Assembly: GCA_002696885.1 (NCBI GenBank)
Contig: NZSO01000040.1
Location: 13,653-42,012 of the forward strand
DNA length: 28,360 nt
Direction: 5' to 3'
DNA from: Verrucomicrobiales bacterium
GTDB lineage: Bacteria > Verrucomicrobiota > Verrucomicrobiia > Verrucomicrobiales > DEV007
Shown piece after piece: positions 25,103 through 28,360 of the stretch. The notes beneath the pieces are model-generated. The model was not told the DNA's origin. It worked only from the letters and a program-made list of their open reading frames with translations, and ran no database searches. The translations under genes were made by a program, and so were the position numbers. The first letter of the stretch is position 1; each line of letters starts with the position of its first letter.

Positions 25103-25702
25103 CTATTTTATTGTCCTAAGGGCGGATCTAATTAATTCATCTGAACTAATATCAGCTGGACTTGAATCTTTGATTTTGTTCACCGCTTTCAATGCTTCGG
25201 CTTGTTTATATCCAAGAGAAATAAGAGCTAAAACTGCATCGTGAATAATGCTTTTTGGTCCACTAGAATCTTCTTTTGCAGCGGTCCAAGTTTCTGTTAC
25301 GCCTACTTTATCTTTAAGTTCAAGTATGATTCTTTCGGCAGTTTTTTTTCCTAATCCACTAATCGTTGATAAACCCGTTATGTTCCCGCCTATTACCGCA
25401 TTTTTAAAATCATCAACTGACATTCCACTTAAAATAGCCAAACCGAGCTTGGGACCTATTCCTGAAACCCTGTTGATCAACAAACGAAAAAGATCACGTT
25501 CCTCATTGGTAGCGAACCCAAACAATGTCTGCTCTTGTTCACGAATATGGAGGTGAGTTAATATTTGATACTTCTGACCCTCTTCCAGCATCTTATCACT
25601 GGTTGATAAAGGAACTAGTACTTCATATCCTATCCCGTTAACGTCGATGGTTAACCTTCCTGGTATTATCTCAGTCAAAATTCCATTCAAATAGGTAATC
25701 AT
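25103..25702 (-). CDS. ruvA: Holliday junction branch migration protein RuvA
   Basis: A 199-residue RuvA of normal length. It has the N-terminal OB-fold (MITYLNGILTEI, then GIGYEV), two helix-hairpin-helix motifs (VSGIGPKLGLAIL and ISGLGKKTAERIILELKDK) and the C-terminal domain III that regulates RuvB (about 150-199). It clamps four-way junctions and loads the RuvB motor. ruvB and ruvC are not in the window. Upstream the gene is divergent from a secreted-protein gene across 96 nt containing a perfect CAACAA-A-TTGTTG palindrome. Confidence 0.96.
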   Translation of the reverse strand: MITYLNGILTEIIPGRLTIDVNGIGYEVLVPLSTSDKMLEEGQKYQILTHLHIREQEQTLFGFATNEERDLFRLLINRVSGIGPKLGLAILSGMSVDDFKNAVIGGNITGLSTISGLGKKTAERIILELKDKVGVTETWTAAKEDSSGPKSIIHDAVLALISLGYKQAEALKAVNKIKDSSPADISSDELIRSALRTIK

Positions 25703-25739
25703 TGGTATTATTTAATAAACGAAAAAAAGAAGGTTCTTC

Positions 25740-25752
25740 CAACAAATTGTTG
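25740..25752. promoter_or_regulatory. Perfect 13-nt palindrome in the ruvA divergent promoter region
   Basis: CAACAA, a central A, TTGTTG: a symmetric site placed between the divergent starts of ruvA and the secreted-protein gene. ruvA is DNA-damage controlled in many bacteria, so an SOS-type operator is conceivable. The motif does not match a LexA box I can name. Confidence 0.3.
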
Positions 25753-25798
25753 TACTCTAGAATGGGCAAAAACACTAAATTTCATATTTATTATTGTA

Positions 25799-26449
25799 AT
25801 GATTGGGCCATTGATAACTTTAATTACGATATTATTAATTAATTTAGAATCGAGTCTTGCTCAAAGAATAGATGAGGTCGCATCTATAAAAGCAGATACT
25901 TCTCAAGAATCTAAAGCTCCAATTCTAATCATCCAGCCTAAATACATGAGATCTGAGGTGGTTATGATGATACCTAAAGCTAGAAACACTGTGTATTCAG
26001 CAGGATACCTAAGTAAATTGGGCTTAACTAACTTCAAGGCGGAAGAATTCAGGATGACATATAGGGGTGGTTGGAAAGAATTTAAGAAAAAAGCACTTAA
26101 ACAATCTGCGATTCTCCTAAAATCCATTCAACCTGAATATATTAAAAATACACAAGGAGACATAGAATATGCCATATTACAATCGAGTGACCCTTTACTG
26201 GCCAGTTCAGTTCATACCGGTGAGTTTAGGAAGATTTTTAAAGCACCCTTCGGGCCTAATTTATGGGTAATTATACCCAATAGGAGTACTATTTTGGTGA
26301 TGAAGGCAGATAAAAACCGCCTAAATACATACAAAAAGGCATTTTATCACATGTTTCTTGATGCCACCTATCCTGTAAGTAGGGAGGTTTTTCTAGTCAA
26401 TCCTGATGGTTTTAGTGCAATTGGTGACTTAAATCAGGGCTCGAATTAA
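25799..26449 (+). CDS. Secreted protein of unknown function
   Basis: A 216-residue protein with an N-terminal hydrophobic signal (residues 2-18, cleavage likely near SSLAQ, about 21). The mature part is mixed alpha/beta without Cys. It contains ILIIQPKYMRSEVVMMIPKA, a Lys-rich helix (KEFKKKALKQSAILLKSIQP) and FGPNLWVIIPNRSTILVM. I do not recognise a family or catalytic motif. The gene is divergent from ruvA and followed by a promoter for the next gene, so it is probably monocistronic. No clear ribosome binding site precedes ATG 25799. Confidence 0.7.
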   Translation: MIGPLITLITILLINLESSLAQRIDEVASIKADTSQESKAPILIIQPKYMRSEVVMMIPKARNTVYSAGYLSKLGLTNFKAEEFRMTYRGGWKEFKKKALKQSAILLKSIQPEYIKNTQGDIEYAILQSSDPLLASSVHTGEFRKIFKAPFGPNLWVIIPNRSTILVMKADKNRLNTYKKAFYHMFLDATYPVSREVFLVNPDGFSAIGDLNQGSN

Positions 26450-26489
26450 AAAATAAATAAAAGAAACTGGTTTTTTTGAATTTTGCAGC

Positions 26490-26495
26490 TATAAT
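26490..26495 (+). promoter_or_regulatory. Consensus -10 box (TATAAT) for the 26590 gene
   Basis: TATAAT lies in the gap after the secreted-protein gene and is followed by a G+C-rich stretch (ACGCGCCC), like a discriminator. A convincing -35 is absent (TGGTTT at 26468-26473, 16-nt spacing, is the best). The implied leader is about 90 nt. Confidence 0.45.
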
Positions 26496-26589
26496 ACGCG
26501 CCCTCAATCGATTCTCATAACCAATTGGCCTCGAGAAGAGTCATTATGCTGGTTTTTGCGATTCGTTTGTGATTAAAATAAAAATAAAT

Positions 26590-26907
26590 ATGGCTACAAC
26601 ACGCAGAACCCGGTTTTCCCGGAGAATACCTGATCACGTGACCGATGAATTGGTTGTTGTGCTCAACGAAAATGATACAGCTCTAGAATTTAACAACTTG
26701 TTTGAGCTTGTATATGATAATCTAAAAGAGAAAAATGCTGTAAGTGGAGGCGAAGAAATGCTTCGCTTACGCGCATATGAAAAACTTCAAAATCTTGTCA
26801 CCAGAGGTTTAGTAGAAAAAAAGGGCAAGAGTTACAAGGGTTTAGAAGGAATTGAGCAAGCCTCCAGCGCCTACATCGCTGCACAACAAGCTAAACAACA
26901 AGCTTAA
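26590..26907 (+). CDS. Small basic protein of unknown function
   Basis: A 105-residue protein from ATG 26590; a GTG at 26569 would add seven Lys/Ile-rich residues with no better ribosome binding site. The N-terminus is very basic (TTRRTRFSRRIP). The middle is acidic and helical (LFELVYDNLKEK). A segment LRLRAYEKLQNLVTRGLVEKKGKSYKG has the look of a winged-helix recognition part (inference), and an Ala/Gln tail follows. It carries its own -10 box upstream and a strong terminator downstream, so it is probably a single, well expressed unit. Nucleic-acid binding is plausible from composition but not shown. Confidence 0.75.
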   Translation: MATTRRTRFSRRIPDHVTDELVVVLNENDTALEFNNLFELVYDNLKEKNAVSGGEEMLRLRAYEKLQNLVTRGLVEKKGKSYKGLEGIEQASSAYIAAQQAKQQA

Positions 26908-26924
26908 AATTAATATAAACTTTT

Positions 26925-26959
26925 AAAGGCAGGAACCCGTTTGGTGTTCCTGCCTTTTT
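26925..26959 (+). terminator. Intrinsic terminator
   Basis: A 12-bp perfect stem (AAAGGCAGGAAC / GTTCCTGCCTTT) with a 9-nt loop ccgtttggt, ending in TTTTT. It lies 18 nt after the stop of the small basic protein gene. It is the clearest rho-independent terminator in the window. Confidence 0.93.
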
Positions 26960-27013
26960 ATTGAATAGTTTTCGTTGAAAATTACTAAGACTGTTCGTTA
27001 ATTTATCTCAAGC

Positions 27014-27391
27014 ATGTTAGATCAGTACATCCCAGTATTAATGCAGTTAGGTATTGCAACAGGTTTTGCAATTTCTACTCTCTTAGTCAGTGTTCTTCTC
27101 GGGAAAAGTGCCAAATCTAACCAAATAAAGGACAGTGCCTATGAGTGCGGAATGCTACCTATAGGCGATGCTAAACCGAGGTTTAGTGTGAAATTTTATG
27201 TGATCGCAATGCTATTTGTGATTTTCGATATAGAGGTAGTTTTCATGTACCCATGGGCCGTCTCTTTTAACACATTCCTAGAAATGGGGCTCGCTAAAAT
27301 CACTTTTTTAAGTATGTCTGGTTTCGTAGGCATTCTTCTTATTGCATATCTCTATGCCTGGAAAAAAGGAGCACTTAGCTGGAAAGCTTAA
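27014..27391 (+). CDS. nuoA: NADH-quinone oxidoreductase subunit A
   Basis: A 125-residue, three-helix membrane subunit of respiratory complex I (ND3 homologue). The loop YECGMLPIG with Cys45 and the second helix FYVIAMLFVIFDIEVVFMYPWA with Asp72/Glu74 are the family hallmarks. nuoA normally opens the nuo operon, but here no nuoB follows: a convergent aminotransferase gene overlaps its 3' end by 17 nt. A weak promoter (TTGAAA at 26975-26980, TTAATT 17 nt later) lies after the terminator. The rest of complex I must be encoded elsewhere. No strong Shine-Dalgarno sequence precedes the ATG. Confidence 0.96.
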   Translation: MLDQYIPVLMQLGIATGFAISTLLVSVLLGKSAKSNQIKDSAYECGMLPIGDAKPRFSVKFYVIAMLFVIFDIEVVFMYPWAVSFNTFLEMGLAKITFLSMSGFVGILLIAYLYAWKKGALSWKA

Positions 27392-28360
27392 GCCTATCTT
27401 CCAACCAATTGATGAACCACACTATTTCCTCCTCGGAAATACAGAACGTAGGAGCGATCGCAAGCACATGTCCGTCGGGCCCGTCAGCAAGGGTAATTAT
27501 ACCCGATTTTAATGAATCTTTGATAATTGTTGTAGCTAGCGGTCCATTAGGGTTTCCGGATTCATCAACAATTTCAAGTCCCAACATTAATCCAAGTCCT
27601 CTGACCCTACCTACAGATTTGTGAGATAGACCCTCTAAGGACTTTCTAATAAGAAGACCTTTCTCATTAACTTGATTTCTAATTTCAGTATTTTGGTGAA
27701 TTGAAATAGATTCAAGTGCCATAGCACAGCCCAAAGGATTACCTAAAAATGTTGATGTGTGGATAGCCTCACCATCAGACTTAGGCCAACAATCCATGAT
27801 TTCAGACTTAGCTGCGCATACTGATAAAGGAAAGCCACCGGCAAGTGCTTTACCAAGGCAGATAATATCTGGTACTACTTTCCAATGATCGCTGGCGAAG
27901 AGTTCTCCTGTTCGGTTAAATCCAGTATAGATTTCATCCATGATCAGAATGATATTGTTATCATCACAAATTTTGCGAAGAGATGGTAAAAAGTTGTCAT
28001 CAGGAACGACTTTTCCACCTCTTCCAAGAATAGGTTCAACAATAATGGCACCAATATTTATTGAATTAACAATACTGTGTAACTCATCCAACCCCGTTGT
28101 CCCATAAGGAACAATATGACCATTTTCTGCTATTTGATCTGTGAATGGTTTTCTAAACCTTGGTATGCCAGCCACTGATAGCGATCCGATGCTGGTACCA
28201 TGATAGCCACCTTCAAAACAAATGATGCCTTCTTTTCCCGTAGCAAGAAATGCCGTTTTTAATGCGCTCTCGATAGATTCACTTCCACTAGAGCTCAAAA
28301 TAGATTTACCAATTTCACCAGTCCAACGCTCAAAAGTAATTTCACTAATTTTTTTACATA
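27375..28360 (-). CDS. Class III (PLP-dependent) aminotransferase, partial at right edge
   Basis: The frame is open to the right edge, so the N-terminus is missing. The visible part contains SSGSESIESALKTA, GGYHGTSIGSLSVAG and LIMDEIYTGFNRTG with the cofactor-binding Asp. It also holds the PLP Schiff-base Lys in CLGKALAGGFPLSV, and STFLGNPLGCAMAL. These are the class III (ornithine/GABA/acetylornithine/glutamate-semialdehyde-type) signatures; the substrate is not resolved. A TTG at 28298 lies within the conserved core and is not the real start, since in-frame coding character continues upstream. The gene ends inside the nuoA 3' end (17-nt convergent overlap). Confidence 0.93.
   Translation of the reverse strand, partial: CKKISEITFERWTGEIGKSILSSSGSESIESALKTAFLATGKEGIICFEGGYHGTSIGSLSVAGIPRFRKPFTDQIAENGHIVPYGTTGLDELHSIVNSINIGAIIVEPILGRGGKVVPDDNFLPSLRKICDDNNIILIMDEIYTGFNRTGELFASDHWKVVPDIICLGKALAGGFPLSVCAAKSEIMDCWPKSDGEAIHTSTFLGNPLGCAMALESISIHQNTEIRNQVNEKGLLIRKSLEGLSHKSVGRVRGLGLMLGLEIVDESGNPNGPLATTIIKDSLKSGIITLADGPDGHVLAIAPTFCISEEEIVWFINWLEDRLKLSS

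Noticed and set aside
1..28360. tRNA, rRNA, CRISPR array, insertion sequence or prophage
   Set aside because: Looked for T-loop-like motifs, regularly spaced direct repeats, transposase motifs and integrase genes by eye on both strands; none found. A dedicated search could still reveal a small RNA.

Overview
The window is a dense, A/T-rich bacterial chromosome segment (no phage, IS, CRISPR, rRNA or tRNA seen). Gene content suggests a free-living, respiring bacterium of the PVC group, most likely a Verrucomicrobiota-type organism. Pointers are a PUR-alpha-like (DUF3276) protein, a MoxR/DUF58/double-vWA/MMPL cluster, weak Shine-Dalgarno use, and complex I plus TCA genes. This placement is inference; no marker gene settles it.

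Layout. 1-889 (-): 5' part of a secreted TPR protein running off the left edge. 1036-3978 (+): housekeeping run ruvX, coaC, coaB, an inositol-monophosphatase-family gene and ispF. 3992-15371 (-): an eight-gene, 11-kb cluster read moxR, DUF58, membrane protein, two vWA membrane proteins (BatA/BatB-like), an MMPL/RND exporter, a small TPR protein and a 1244-residue exported, membrane-anchored protein. It looks like one envelope-associated chaperone/assembly system. 15466-19406 (-): TCA genes gltA, sucD and sucC, with a queD-like gene inserted between sucC and sucD. 19403-21586 (-): RluA-type pseudouridine synthase, DUF3276 protein, trpS. 21893-23745 (+): a possible 17-residue leader peptide, ECF sigma factor, a small membrane protein in the anti-sigma position and an MscS-type channel, overlapping one another. 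23750-25702 (-): ruvA and an ATP-grasp-like protein of unknown role. 25799-27391 (+): a secreted unknown protein, a small unknown protein with its own promoter and terminator, and a solitary nuoA. 27375-28360 (-): a class III aminotransferase running off the right edge.

The observation most worth checking is in the small TPR gene of the MoxR cluster. Its UGA stop (7921-7923) is followed in frame by 38 sense codons of a Gly/Pro/Lys-rich tail. If UGA were read as selenocysteine the junction would be U-S-G-C, and a G+C-rich hairpin with a GGUC loop lies 24-35 nt downstream. Other points are a CoaC/CoaB pair split by one in-frame stop, queD inside the sucCD pair, and the leader-peptide arrangement before the sigma factor.
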